DNA from: CAVPHV01 sp963704825
GTDB lineage: Bacteria > Actinomycetota > Acidimicrobiia > Spongiisociales > UBA5794
Reading direction: 5' to 3'
Length of the DNA: 64,000 nucleotides
Assembly: GCA_963704825.1 (NCBI GenBank)
Contig: CAVPHV010000021.1
Span: 60,957 to 124,956, forward strand
Below, piece by piece: positions 17,222 to 25,580 of this stretch. Within the stretch, counting starts at the first letter, position 1, and each line of letters starts with the position of its first letter. Under the pieces are notes generated by a model that made no database searches, was not told the DNA's origin, and saw only the letters and a program-made list of their open reading frames with translations. The position numbers and the translations under genes are program-made.

Positions 17222-19180
17222 GTGCAGTACGGATACGCAGGCAAAATCCTGCATGTCGACCTGACGAAGGGCACGCTCGACGTCGAGGAACCGTCCGACG
17301 ACATCTACCGGACCTACATGGGCGGGAGCGCCCTCGGTCTCTACTACCTCTTCAAGAACACTCCAGCCGGCGCCGACCCCTACGGGCCCGAGAACACACT
17401 CGCCTTCATGCTCGCCGGGGTCACCGGAGCGCCCGTAGCCGGCCAAAGCCGAGCAACGGTCGTCGCCAAGTCACCTCTGACCGGCGGCGTCGGCGACAGC
17501 CAAGCCGGCGGCTTCTGGCCGGCCGAACTCAAGTTCGCCGGATTCGACGGGATCGTGGTGCGCGGGATCTCCCCCAAGCCCGTCTACCTGTGGATCAACC
17601 AGGGCGAAGTCGAACTGCGCGACGCCGACCACCTCTGGGGCAAGACCACCCTCGAGGTCGACGAGATTCTGCAAGAGGAACTGGGCGACAAGCGGATCCA
17701 GGTCGCCCAGATCGGCCCGGCCGGCGAAAAGCTGGTTCGCTACGCCGCCATCATGAACATGCACGCCCGCGCTCACGGACGCACCGGAATGGGCGCCGTG
17801 ATGGGAAGCAAGAAGCTCAAGGCGATCGTGGTTCGCGGCGGCAAGAAGAAGCTGCCGATGGCCGATCCCGACGGGCTCAAGAAGATCATGCAAGGGACAC
17901 TGCCCAACATCCGAGGGGATGAGGACGTCTTCGATCTCGCCAAGTACGGGACCATCGGCATCCTGGAGAGCCAAAACGGCTCCGGCGGCCTCCCCACCCG
18001 CAACTGGCAGAGCGGATTCATGGGGTACGACCGCGCCGCGGCCATCGGCGGGGAACGGCTCTACGACGAGCTGTTGCGTGGTGCCCCCGAGGAGACCCAG
18101 TTCAAGCAGGGGCGCGAGACCTGCTACTCGTGTGCGGTGCGGTGCAAACGAGTCGTCCAGGCCGAGTGGGAAGAGCGGATGATCGACCCCGAATACGGTG
18201 GACCCGAATACGAAACCGCGTCGACCTTTGGGTCGTATTGCGACATCGACGACCTCCACGCCGTCTCCTACGCCAATCAACTGTGCAACGAATACGGCGT
18301 CGACACCATCTCGGCCGGAGCCACGATGGCGTTCGCCATCGAGTGTTTCGAGCGGGGCCTGATCACGGTGGAGGACACCGGCGGTATCGAACTCGGCTGG
18401 GGCAAGGCGCCCGAGATGATCGCCATGCTCGAGTTGACGCTCAAGCGTGAGGGGTTCGGCGACATCCTCGCCGAGGGCTCGGCTGCGGCCGCCGCCCACA
18501 TCGGCAACGGATCGACGGACTTCCTGGTGACGTCGAAGGATCAGGAGTTCCCCGCTCACATGCCTCAGGTGAAGCCGTCGTTGGCCCTCATCTATGCGGT
18601 GAATCCCTTCGGAGCGGATCACCAATCGAGCGAGCATGACCCGATGTACACGCCCGAGGTCATTGCGGACTCCCCGGACAAGTATGGCAAGCGCATGGCC
18701 GATATCGGGTTGACCGATCCGCAACCCGAGGACGTACTCAACGAGGAGAAGGTGCGCTACGCCCTCACCACCCAATACGCCTACTCAGCGCTCGACACCG
18801 CTGATGTGTGCCAGTTCGTGTTTGGGCCGGCCTGGCAGCTGATGGGGATGGAGGACCTCGCCGACATCGTGACAACCGTCACCGGGGAGGACACCACGGT
18901 TGATGATCTCCTCACCATCGGGAAGCGCCGATTGAACCTGCTGCGAGCCTTCAACGCTCGCGAGGGCATAACCCGCGAACGCGATACCCTTCCGAAGCGC
19001 CTGTTCGAACCGCTCAGCGGTGGACCGTCGAATGGCAAATCGATCGACCAGAAAGAGTTCGAGGCGGCCCTCGCAATGTATTACCAACAGGCCGGTTGGG
19101 ATCCGGTCACCGGGAACCCGCCCCGCGAGACACTCGAAAGCCTTGATCTTGGTTGGGTAGCCGACGAACTCGGCGTCTGA
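17222..19180 (+). CDS. aor: Aldehyde:ferredoxin oxidoreductase (tungstopterin enzyme)
   Basis: 652 residues from GTG 17222 with AGGAGG 5 nt upstream. Enzymes of this family oxidise aldehydes to carboxylic acids with tungsten bis-pterin and pass electrons to ferredoxin. The N-terminal domain (GYAGKILHVDLTKGT, YMGGSALGLYYL, VAKSPLTGGVGDSQAGG) is typical. The [4Fe-4S] ligands are CYSCAVRC (Cys301, 304, 308), with a fourth Cys at 530 (DVCQFV). HARAHGRTGMGAVMGSKKLK is the conserved pterin-contact region. It is the first gene of an operon continuing to 24405, which includes cofactor-insertion genes, and it is probably repressed by TetR at the overlapping operator. Substrate is not fixed by the sequence. 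Confidence 0.93.
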   Translation: MQYGYAGKILHVDLTKGTLDVEEPSDDIYRTYMGGSALGLYYLFKNTPAGADPYGPENTLAFMLAGVTGAPVAGQSRATVVAKSPLTGGVGDSQAGGFWPAELKFAGFDGIVVRGISPKPVYLWINQGEVELRDADHLWGKTTLEVDEILQEELGDKRIQVAQIGPAGEKLVRYAAIMNMHARAHGRTGMGAVMGSKKLKAIVVRGGKKKLPMADPDGLKKIMQGTLPNIRGDEDVFDLAKYGTIGILESQNGSGGLPTRNWQSGFMGYDRAAAIGGERLYDELLRGAPEETQFKQGRETCYSCAVRCKRVVQAEWEERMIDPEYGGPEYETASTFGSYCDIDDLHAVSYANQLCNEYGVDTISAGATMAFAIECFERGLITVEDTGGIELGWGKAPEMIAMLELTLKREGFGDILAEGSAAAAAHIGNGSTDFLVTSKDQEFPAHMPQVKPSLALIYAVNPFGADHQSSEHDPMYTPEVIADSPDKYGKRMADIGLTDPQPEDVLNEEKVRYALTTQYAYSALDTADVCQFVFGPAWQLMGMEDLADIVTTVTGEDTTVDDLLTIGKRRLNLLRAFNAREGITRERDTLPKRLFEPLSGGPSNGKSIDQKEFEAALAMYYQQAGWDPVTGNPPRETLESLDLGWVADELGV

Positions 19181-19230
19181 CCAACCATCAAGGACCTACA
19201 ACATCAACAGGACAAGGAGTCGGAGTAGCC

Positions 19231-19692
19231 ATGAAATGGTGGAAGTGGTGGGTGATGATCGGCGCAGTGGCGCTCCTGGCGAGCGCATGCTCCGGTGACG
19301 ACGAAGCAGACGCCGAGACCGTGGACTTGCCGCCGCCCGCCGACGACGTGGTGCTGCGGGTGATCGTCGACCAAGAAATCGCCGCCGACTGGACCCTTGA
19401 GGAACTCGACTACAGCCTGCCGTTCGCCACGCTGACCCTCGATGGCGACGAGCAGGAGGGGCCGCTACTCCTCGAGGTACTGGAAGCATCAGGCGTCGTG
19501 GATTGGGAATCCATGGAGGTGCTTGGTCTCGGCGAGGGTCGAACTTTTGAGGTGACCTTGTTCGTCAACGCACCCGAGGTCAACGAAACCTGGATTCTCG
19601 ACGTTTCCAACCAGGGCACACTGAAGCTCGCCGCCGAGAATCTGCCGCGCGAGAAATGGGTACGAGACGTTGCCGAACTCCGGATCAACTGA
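19231..19692 (+). CDS. Lipoprotein in the AOR operon, molybdopterin-domain-like
   Basis: 153 residues from ATG 19231, which has AAGGAG 11 nt upstream and a signal peptide MKWWKWWVMIGAVALL. The lipobox LLASAC gives a predicted lipid-modified Cys. The mature part (LRVIVDQEIAADWTLEELDYSLPF...) resembles small lipoproteins with a fragment of the sulfite-oxidase-like molybdopterin domain (DGVVDWESMEVLG, WILDVSNQG). It lies 50 nt after the AOR gene. A role outside the cytoplasm, perhaps in binding metal or a cofactor, is possible but unproven. Confidence 0.7.
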   Translation: MKWWKWWVMIGAVALLASACSGDDEADAETVDLPPPADDVVLRVIVDQEIAADWTLEELDYSLPFATLTLDGDEQEGPLLLEVLEASGVVDWESMEVLGLGEGRTFEVTLFVNAPEVNETWILDVSNQGTLKLAAENLPREKWVRDVAELRIN

Positions 19693-20401
19693 CCGCGCCG
19701 TCATCGGCATCGACGACACCGACACCCCCGATGAAGGAGGTACCGGGTGCCTGGCGCGCCGTCTCGTCGGTGAAGTCGAAGCGCTCGGCCTTGGCGTGTC
19801 GCTCGGCGTCACCCGACATCAGTTCTATCAGGGCCCAGAAGTCCCCAAGACGGCGCGCAACTCGGCTGCGGCCATCATCTTCCGCGAGCCGGCCGATCCC
19901 GAGGCACTGTTCGAGGCGGTGACGACCATCGTTTCCCGCGAGTCGATCCGGGGATCCAATCCCGGCGTCGCCATGCTCACCCGCAAGCCACCGCGCCCCG
20001 CCGTCCTGTTCGCCCGCCTCGCTCAGCAGACGATCGTCACTCAGGAGCAGACAGTCACGCTGGCCGCGGCCGTCGAGGTGACCCTGGCCGGCCTGGGCGG
20101 AACCGAGGGCGGCATCATCGGCGCATTCGGCGCCGCCGTATTGAGAGGCGACGGCCGCGACGGCCGGTTTGTCGGGCTGCGCGGCATTCGCGACGTGTCC
20201 GGCGAAATGACCGTGGCCGATCTGATCGCTGCCACGGACATTGCGGCCGTGGTCAACGTCGACGGATGGGAACCGCTCGAAGCCGAGACAAGCCTCGACA
20301 TCGGTGACTGGGTTCGTCCCCGGCTCATCGGGGGTCGTCCCGTCATCGTTGCCCGCGAGGAGAAGGGATCGTGGGTCAATGCAGACACACGCCGTCAGTA
20401 G
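19670..20401 (+). CDS. TiaS-like (tRNA agmatinylcytidine synthetase N-terminal type) protein
   Basis: 243 residues from TTG 19670, overlapping the lipoprotein gene by 23 nt. No later in-frame start precedes the conserved IGIDDTDTPDEGGTG. That motif is the nucleotide/triphosphate-binding signature of archaeal TiaS, which joins agmatine to tRNA-Ile cytidine. Only the N-terminal catalytic part and a ferredoxin-like fold are present; the OB and zinc-ribbon domains are absent. Bacteria make lysidine with TilS instead, so this copy probably does something else in the AOR pathway, perhaps an ATP-dependent step on a guanidino or amine compound. Confidence 0.7.
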   Translation: MPNSGSTDRAVIGIDDTDTPDEGGTGCLARRLVGEVEALGLGVSLGVTRHQFYQGPEVPKTARNSAAAIIFREPADPEALFEAVTTIVSRESIRGSNPGVAMLTRKPPRPAVLFARLAQQTIVTQEQTVTLAAAVEVTLAGLGGTEGGIIGAFGAAVLRGDGRDGRFVGLRGIRDVSGEMTVADLIAATDIAAVVNVDGWEPLEAETSLDIGDWVRPRLIGGRPVIVAREEKGSWVNADTRRQ

Positions 20402-20960
20402 AGCCACGGCAACCAGCCGGCCTCTCTACGTCGATGTTCTGCTCGCCCTAGCGATCGGGTTCGTCGCAGCCTTGGCCAAACGATATCTCGACTTCTCCCT
20501 CGGCATTCCCGGTCACGCCGGAGTGGGGTGGATCGCGGTTTTGGTGCTCGGCCGGATCGTCAACCCGCGGCGCGGCATGGCCACCCTGGCCGGTATCTCG
20601 ATGGGATTCTGGGGGATCCCAATCGGACTCGACCACTCCGTTGCCTACAACACGTTGCTCTATGGCGTCTCCGCCGGTCTGCTCGACATGCCGGTCGTGG
20701 CGCGGCTGCCGCTGCGTCGGCCCTGGGGCGCCGCAGTCGCGGGGATCATCGTGCACCTCGGCAAGTACGCCTTCGTCTTCATCAACGCTTGGGTATCAGG
20801 CATCGTCCGGCGCGTCGTCGTGTACGGCCTTGCCGCCGCCCTGGGCAACCACATCCTCTTCGGCGCCCTCGGCGGCTTGCTGGGATGGACGGTGTGGCGC
20901 AGCGGGAGGGCCATCGCCTACAGGGTGCGGCCATCGCACCGCTCCATCGGCTCGGCGTAG
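20379..20960 (+). CDS. Integral membrane protein of the AOR operon
   Basis: 193 residues from ATG 20379, overlapping the TiaS-like gene by 23 nt, with GAGAAGGGA 10 nt upstream. Five to six hydrophobic segments (YVDVLLALAIGFVAAL, VGWIAVLVLGRIV, YNTLLYGVSAGLLDM, AVAGIIVHLGKYAFVF, LGNHILFGALGGLLGW) form a compact membrane domain similar in size to ECF-transporter S components. No ATPase gene is next to it. It could import tungstate, molybdate, a cofactor precursor or substrate; this is inference from context only. Confidence 0.7.
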   Translation: MQTHAVSRATATSRPLYVDVLLALAIGFVAALAKRYLDFSLGIPGHAGVGWIAVLVLGRIVNPRRGMATLAGISMGFWGIPIGLDHSVAYNTLLYGVSAGLLDMPVVARLPLRRPWGAAVAGIIVHLGKYAFVFINAWVSGIVRRVVVYGLAAALGNHILFGALGGLLGWTVWRSGRAIAYRVRPSHRSIGSA

Positions 20961-20968
20961 GTTCTGCG

Positions 20969-22474
20969 GTGGTGCAGGTTTCGATCCCCGGTGCATTGCG
21001 CAGATACGCCGCCGGGCACGAGACGGTTCCCGTTGCCGGCGCCACGGTGGCGGAAGCACTCCGGGCTGCTGCCGTCGCCCATCCCGACCTCCAGATCCGG
21101 CTCTTCGATTCGGCAGGAAGTCTCCACCCGCACCTGACGGTATTCCACGACGATGATCAGGTGCCGCGTGACGAGCTCGACTCGACCCCGGTCGGACCCG
21201 ACGACCGCGTCGATGTGCTGATCGCCATCGTCGGAGGCGCCGAGGATGTGCGGATGCGGGGGTTCCGGGATCGCGCAACCGTCGCGACGGCGCTCGCCAC
21301 CGCTGTTGCCGGCGTCGAGCCGCTCCCGGCGGAATCGGTCGAAATCGCCGCCGCCGTCGGACGAGTGCTGGCAGAAGCCGTGGTGAGCGAGGTCGACGTG
21401 CCTCCCTTCCGGCGGGCCACGATGGATGGCTATGCGGTGTGGGCCGAGGCGACGTATGGAGCGTCGCCGTACAACCCGGCGGTGCTCGAGGTCGTCGGTG
21501 AAAGCATGCCGGGCACCACTCCCCCGGACATGGTTGGACCGGACGCGGCGTGCCGCATCATGACGGGTGCCCCGGTTCCGCACAACGCCGACGCCGTCGT
21601 CCGGGCCGAGGACGCCACTGAACGCGGTTATCACGTCGAGATCACGGCGCCGGTAGCCACCGGCCGCAACGTGGGCCGGATCGGTGAGGACATCGCGATA
21701 GGCGCCGAGGTGCTGCCGGCAGGTCGGCGACTGCTCCCCCAGGACATCGGACTGCTCGCCTCGATCGGGCACGAGCCCGTCGCGGTACACCGCAGGCCTG
21801 CGGTGCGGATCATCGTTTCGGGAGACGAGTTGCTTGCGCCTGGGGCGCGACCTGGAGGCACCAGCATCGTCGACAGCAACTCACCGATGCTCGCCGCCCT
21901 CGTGGCCCGCGACGGCGGCGTCCCCACCGTCGTTCGGCTGCCGGACGACCGCGACGTCATGCGAGCTGCACTGGCCGAACCGGGTGCCGACGTGATCGTT
22001 ACGGCCGGCGCAGCTTCGGTCGGACGCGAGGACAACGTCCCGTACCTGGTCGCCGAACTCGGCGAACTGACCATCCACGGTGTTGCCATGCGACCCTCGT
22101 CACCGAGTGGCGTCGGACGGATCGGCTCGGCGCCGGTGCTACTGCTGCCGGGAAACCCGGTCTCATGTCTCGTGGCGTACGACTTCTTTGCCGGACCGGT
22201 GATCCGCATCCTCGGCGGTCGCTCCGAGAGGTGGCCCTACCGCACGGTTCGGCTGCCACTGAGCAAGCGGATCGTGTCCCAGATCGGCCGCACCGACTAC
22301 GCCAGGGTGACCGTGAAGGACGGCGCCGTTGAGTCGCTTGCAGTGAGCGGCGCATCGGTCCTTTCGTCCGTCACGCGCGCGACGGGGTTCGTTGTGATCC
22401 CGGCCGGTCTCGAGGGTTACCCGGAGGGCGCCGAAGTGGACGTCCACCTCTATGACGACGAGGCGGCATTGTGA
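20969..22474 (+). CDS. moeA: MoaD-MoeA fusion, molybdopterin metal-insertion enzyme
   Basis: 501 residues from GTG 20969 (a second GTG at 20972 is equally possible). Residues 1-90 are a MoaD/ThiS ubiquitin-like fold ending in VLIAIVGG, then AED. Residues about 95-501 are MoeA: PPFRRATMDGYAVW, MTGAPVPHNADAVV, VSGDELLAPG, LPGNPVSCLVAY. MoeA inserts molybdate or tungstate into molybdopterin; MoaD supplies sulfur through a thiocarboxylated C-terminal Gly-Gly. Here the Gly-Gly is internal (89-90), so MoaD function would need cleavage. It overlaps the next moeA by 4 nt and probably serves the tungsten cofactor of AOR. Confidence 0.85.
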   Translation: MVQVSIPGALRRYAAGHETVPVAGATVAEALRAAAVAHPDLQIRLFDSAGSLHPHLTVFHDDDQVPRDELDSTPVGPDDRVDVLIAIVGGAEDVRMRGFRDRATVATALATAVAGVEPLPAESVEIAAAVGRVLAEAVVSEVDVPPFRRATMDGYAVWAEATYGASPYNPAVLEVVGESMPGTTPPDMVGPDAACRIMTGAPVPHNADAVVRAEDATERGYHVEITAPVATGRNVGRIGEDIAIGAEVLPAGRRLLPQDIGLLASIGHEPVAVHRRPAVRIIVSGDELLAPGARPGGTSIVDSNSPMLAALVARDGGVPTVVRLPDDRDVMRAALAEPGADVIVTAGAASVGREDNVPYLVAELGELTIHGVAMRPSSPSGVGRIGSAPVLLLPGNPVSCLVAYDFFAGPVIRILGGRSERWPYRTVRLPLSKRIVSQIGRTDYARVTVKDGAVESLAVSGASVLSSVTRATGFVVIPAGLEGYPEGAEVDVHLYDDEAAL

Positions 22475-24405
22475 AGCAGCGGCAGTTCCTCGATGTTGTT
22501 GACGAAGCGCTTGCCCACGAGCGCTTCGACGCTGCGACCGCGCACCTCGCACCGCGCTTCGAACAGATCCCGCTCGACCAAGCTTCGGGACGGGTCCTCG
22601 GAGAGGACGTCGTTGCCGCGGTCGACGTACCCGGGTTTGATCGCAGCAACATGGACGGCTTTGCGGTGCGGGCCACCGACACTCACGGCGCCGAGGAACT
22701 CGAGCCGGTCGTCCTCGCCGTCGCCGACCTGTCTCTGGCCGCCGGGCAAGCCCCTCCCGCAGGGTTCGAGCTTGCGCCCGGCCAGGCCGTCCCCATCGCC
22801 ACCGGCGCTGTGGTGCCGCGCGGCGCGGACGCGGTGGTGATGGTCGAGCACACCGAACCCGATGCTGCGGGGGTCAAGATCACCAGGCCGTCGGCACCGG
22901 GCGGAAACGTCACCTTCGCGGGGTCCGACATCGGCCGCGGCGAGATCGTGATGCGACGCGGAACTCGCCTCACGTCACGCGAGACCGGGGTGCTGGCCGC
23001 GGTCGGGGTTGCCGAGGTCACCGTCGTCCGCCGCCCAAGGGTTGCCGTCATCTCGACGGGCGACGAGATCGTGGCGCCGGGGCGGCCGATGGGCGTCGGA
23101 CAGGTCTACGACTCCAACCAGCGCATCCTGCTCGACGCCGTTGCCGAACTGGGCGGGGAGCCGATCGGACGCGGCATCGTCCCCGACGACGAGCGCCTCC
23201 TCGAGGCGGCGATTGAGCCACTGCTCACCGGGCCTGATCCCGTTGATGCGGTACTGCTGTCGGGGGGCACATCGAAGGGCGAAGGGGACGTCAATGCCAC
23301 CGTCGTACATCGTCTCGCCCAGAGGCTTCCCGACTCTGCAGGCGTTGTCGTCCATGGCGTCGCTCTCAAGCCGGGCAAGCCCATCTTGCTCGCCGTAGTT
23401 GCCGAGACGCCGGTCGTGGTCCTGCCCGGCTTCCCGACCTCGGCGATCTTCACGTTCCATGAGTTCGTCGCTCCCCTGCTCCGCCGTCTCTCGGGCCGAG
23501 TTGAGCCCGACCGGGCGGTGGTTGCAGCGGTGACGCCGCTGCGCATCACCTCGGTTCCCGGCCGGACCCACTACTCGCTGGTCGACCTTGTTGTCGGGTC
23601 AGATGGTCTCGCCGCGTACCCGCTCGGGGCAGGCTCGGGCAGCGTCACCGCATTCGGTCGAGCGGACGGCTTCATCAGGATCCCAGCCAACACCGAGTAC
23701 GTTGCCGAGGGGGCGCGAGTCTCGGTTCATCTGCTCCACGCCGAGATCAGGCCGGCCGACCTCGCCGCCATCGGCAGCCACTGCATCGGACTCGACTACC
23801 TATTGGGCCTGCTGACCGACGAAGGGTTTCGGGTCAAGATGGTGCCGGTCGGCTCGATGGGTGGGATCACCGCGGTCGGCCGCGGCGAGGCCGACGTTGC
23901 CGGGATTCACCTCATGGACGGGGAAACGGGTGAGTACAACGCACCGTTTCTACCGCCAGGCGTCAGGCTGCTGCGGGGTTATCGGCGCCGTCAGGGAATC
24001 GCCTTTCGGAACGGGGATCCGCTCCTCGACGTCGCCGACGAGGAGGCCCTGTTCGCTGCAGTCCGGCAGGGTTCCGTGCGCATGGTCAATCGCAACCCCG
24101 GGGCGGGGACCCGGATCATCATCGATCAGCTCCTGGAGGGCCGCACCCCCGACGGATACCTCCACCAGGCCAAGACCCACCACTCCGTCGCCGCCGCCGT
24201 CGAACAGGGTCGCGCCGACTGGGGCGTCACGCTCGATACGGTGGCCGCCTCGGCCGGCCTGGGCTTTCACTTCCTCCAAGACGAGCTCTACGACTTTGCG
24301 GTCCCCGAGTCACGCTGGGACCGCCCGGCGGTCGTGGCCTTCCGCGCCCTGCTCGACGACCCCAAAATAGCGGCCGGCCTGCGCACCCTCGGCTTCGAGC
24401 GCTAG
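22471..24405 (+). CDS. moeA: MoeA with C-terminal periplasmic-binding-protein-like domain
   Basis: 644 residues; GTG 22471 overlaps the previous stop (GTGA). Residues 1-410 are MoeA (FDRSNMDGFAVR, ATGAVVPRGADAVV, ISTGDEIVAPG, SGGTSKGEGD, LPGFPTSAIFTF). Residues about 425-644 are the PBP-like domain found fused to MoeA in many archaea and bacteria (GSHCIGLDYLLGLL, GSMGGITAVGRGEADVAGIH, NRNPGAGTRIIID). This domain is thought to sense or hold molybdate/tungstate or pterin. Two adjacent moeA genes suggest separate metal-loading for tungsten and molybdenum or for MPT-AMP hydrolysis steps. Confidence 0.92.
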   Translation: MKQRQFLDVVDEALAHERFDAATAHLAPRFEQIPLDQASGRVLGEDVVAAVDVPGFDRSNMDGFAVRATDTHGAEELEPVVLAVADLSLAAGQAPPAGFELAPGQAVPIATGAVVPRGADAVVMVEHTEPDAAGVKITRPSAPGGNVTFAGSDIGRGEIVMRRGTRLTSRETGVLAAVGVAEVTVVRRPRVAVISTGDEIVAPGRPMGVGQVYDSNQRILLDAVAELGGEPIGRGIVPDDERLLEAAIEPLLTGPDPVDAVLLSGGTSKGEGDVNATVVHRLAQRLPDSAGVVVHGVALKPGKPILLAVVAETPVVVLPGFPTSAIFTFHEFVAPLLRRLSGRVEPDRAVVAAVTPLRITSVPGRTHYSLVDLVVGSDGLAAYPLGAGSGSVTAFGRADGFIRIPANTEYVAEGARVSVHLLHAEIRPADLAAIGSHCIGLDYLLGLLTDEGFRVKMVPVGSMGGITAVGRGEADVAGIHLMDGETGEYNAPFLPPGVRLLRGYRRRQGIAFRNGDPLLDVADEEALFAAVRQGSVRMVNRNPGAGTRIIIDQLLEGRTPDGYLHQAKTHHSVAAAVEQGRADWGVTLDTVAASAGLGFHFLQDELYDFAVPESRWDRPAVVAFRALLDDPKIAAGLRTLGFER

Positions 24406-24417
24406 AGGTCCCAATCC

Positions 24418-24467
24418 GTTCTTGCGTGGTTCAGGCGCGCTTTTCGGTACCCCAGCCACGCAAGAAC
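24418..24467. repeat. Palindromic repeat, copy 1, left of the AbiEi-like gene
   Basis: GTTCTTGCGTGG (24418-24429) pairs perfectly with CCACGCAAGAAC (24456-24467). The loop contains GCGCGCTTTTCGGTACC. It lies 13 nt after the moeA stop and may terminate that operon. Two related copies flank the other side of the AbiEi-like gene. Confidence 0.75.
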
Positions 24468-24506
24468 AGGAAGGGGTTGAATTCGACGCTGTGATTTGGT
24501 CCTCTG

Positions 24507-25466
24507 ATGGCGATGCTCGATATCGACGCTCGAATTGGCCGACTGGCCCGTCTCCAACATGGAGTCGTGAGCACAGCGCAATGCAGCGACCTCGGGATGC
24601 GGAAGCGCCAAGTGAGCGAACGGGTCAGATCTGGAGTCCTCCTCCGCCCCTTCGAGGACGTCGTTGCGCTCGCCGCCGTGCCGCCGACTTGGAAGCAGAA
24701 GGTGATGGCGAGTGTGCTCGCAGCGGGCAACGATGCGCTTGCCTCCCACCGGACCGCGGCCTACCTGTGGGGGCTGACCTCGTACCAACATCCCACCATC
24801 GAGGTCGTCATGCCACGCTGGGAGCGAGCGTTTCGCGAGTTCACGGTCCATGAGTCGCTCGATCTGATCGCCAAAGATCGGAGGGAGACGGATGGCATCC
24901 CGACAACGTCGCCGGAAAGGACAGTGGTCGACCTGGGTGCAGTTGCCCCGTGGTTGGTGGAGTCGGCACTCGATACCGGCATTCGCAAGGGCCTCTTCAA
25001 GCTTGTCGATGTCCAGGCATTCGTGAACCGAGTGGCACGCCGCGGCCGTCGCGGCGTGGGCGTGATCAGGCCATTCCTCGAAGCTCGCAGAACGTGGGAC
25101 GCGGCGACGGAAAGCGCACTCGAAGATCTGTTCTGCCGAGTCCTGGCAGAGTACAACGTTCCCCTTCCCGTCGCTCAGTTCGTCCTCCGCAACGATGCCG
25201 ACGCCTTTGTGTGCCGGGCCGACTTCGCGTATCCCCATCGCAGGATCCTGATCGAACTCGACAGCGAGGCACACCACATGGATCGTCAGACGTTCCGCCG
25301 CGATCGCGCCAAGCAGAACCAGACCGGCCGTTTGGGCTGGCGCACCCTCCGCTACACCTGGTGGGATCTCACAGAAACCCCATGGCGGGTAGCCGACGAC
25401 ATCAGGGCGCTTCTCGATCCCCTGCCGCACGAACAGCCGCACGAACAAGCGCACGAACAAGCGTGA
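24507..25466 (+). CDS. AbiEi-antitoxin-like / DUF559 endonuclease-fold protein
   Basis: 319 residues from ATG 24507 (a second ATG at 24513). No good ribosome-binding site precedes it. The N-terminal 170 residues form a winged-helix AbiEi-type antitoxin region (ARLQHGVVSTAQC, RTAAYLWGL, TSPERTVVDL). Residues about 190-300 are DUF559, a Vsr-like nuclease fold (ADFAYPHRRILIELDSEAHHMDRQTFRRD, LRYTWWDLTETP). This family is common in actinobacteria, usually without a partner toxin, as here. The C-terminus is HEQPHEQAHEQA, three 12-bp DNA repeats. Flanking palindromic repeats suggest it moved as a unit. Confidence 0.75.
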   Translation: MAMLDIDARIGRLARLQHGVVSTAQCSDLGMRKRQVSERVRSGVLLRPFEDVVALAAVPPTWKQKVMASVLAAGNDALASHRTAAYLWGLTSYQHPTIEVVMPRWERAFREFTVHESLDLIAKDRRETDGIPTTSPERTVVDLGAVAPWLVESALDTGIRKGLFKLVDVQAFVNRVARRGRRGVGVIRPFLEARRTWDAATESALEDLFCRVLAEYNVPLPVAQFVLRNDADAFVCRADFAYPHRRILIELDSEAHHMDRQTFRRDRAKQNQTGRLGWRTLRYTWWDLTETPWRVADDIRALLDPLPHEQPHEQAHEQA

Positions 25467-25481
25467 TCAAGGTACGGAAAA

Positions 25482-25504
25482 CGGTACCCGAGCCACGCAA
25501 GAAC
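25482..25504. repeat. Palindromic repeat, copy 2 (right half only)
   Basis: GGTACCCGAGCCACGCAAGAAC matches the right arm of the repeat at 24418-24467. Its left arm is missing, and the AbiEi-like gene ends 16 nt upstream. Confidence 0.65.
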
Positions 25505-25530
25505 AGATTGCGCCAGCCCCCAAGCCGTTT

Positions 25531-25576
25531 CGGCGTGGTTGGAGCGCGGTTTTTGGTACCGCAACCACGCAAGAAC
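25531..25576. repeat. Palindromic repeat, copy 3
   Basis: CGTGGTTG (25534-25541) pairs with CAACCACG (25562-25569). The core GAGCGCGGTTTTTGGTACC and the end CCACGCAAGAAC (25565-25576) match copy 1 in the same orientation. It ends 5 nt before the stop of the second AOR gene on the minus strand and could act as its terminator. Confidence 0.7.
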
Positions 25577-25580
25577 GGGT

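Noticed and set aside
24402..25460. 352-codon minus-strand frame opposite the AbiEi/DUF559 gene
   Set aside because: The plus strand matches a known family in full; the antisense frame has none and starts in the repeat.
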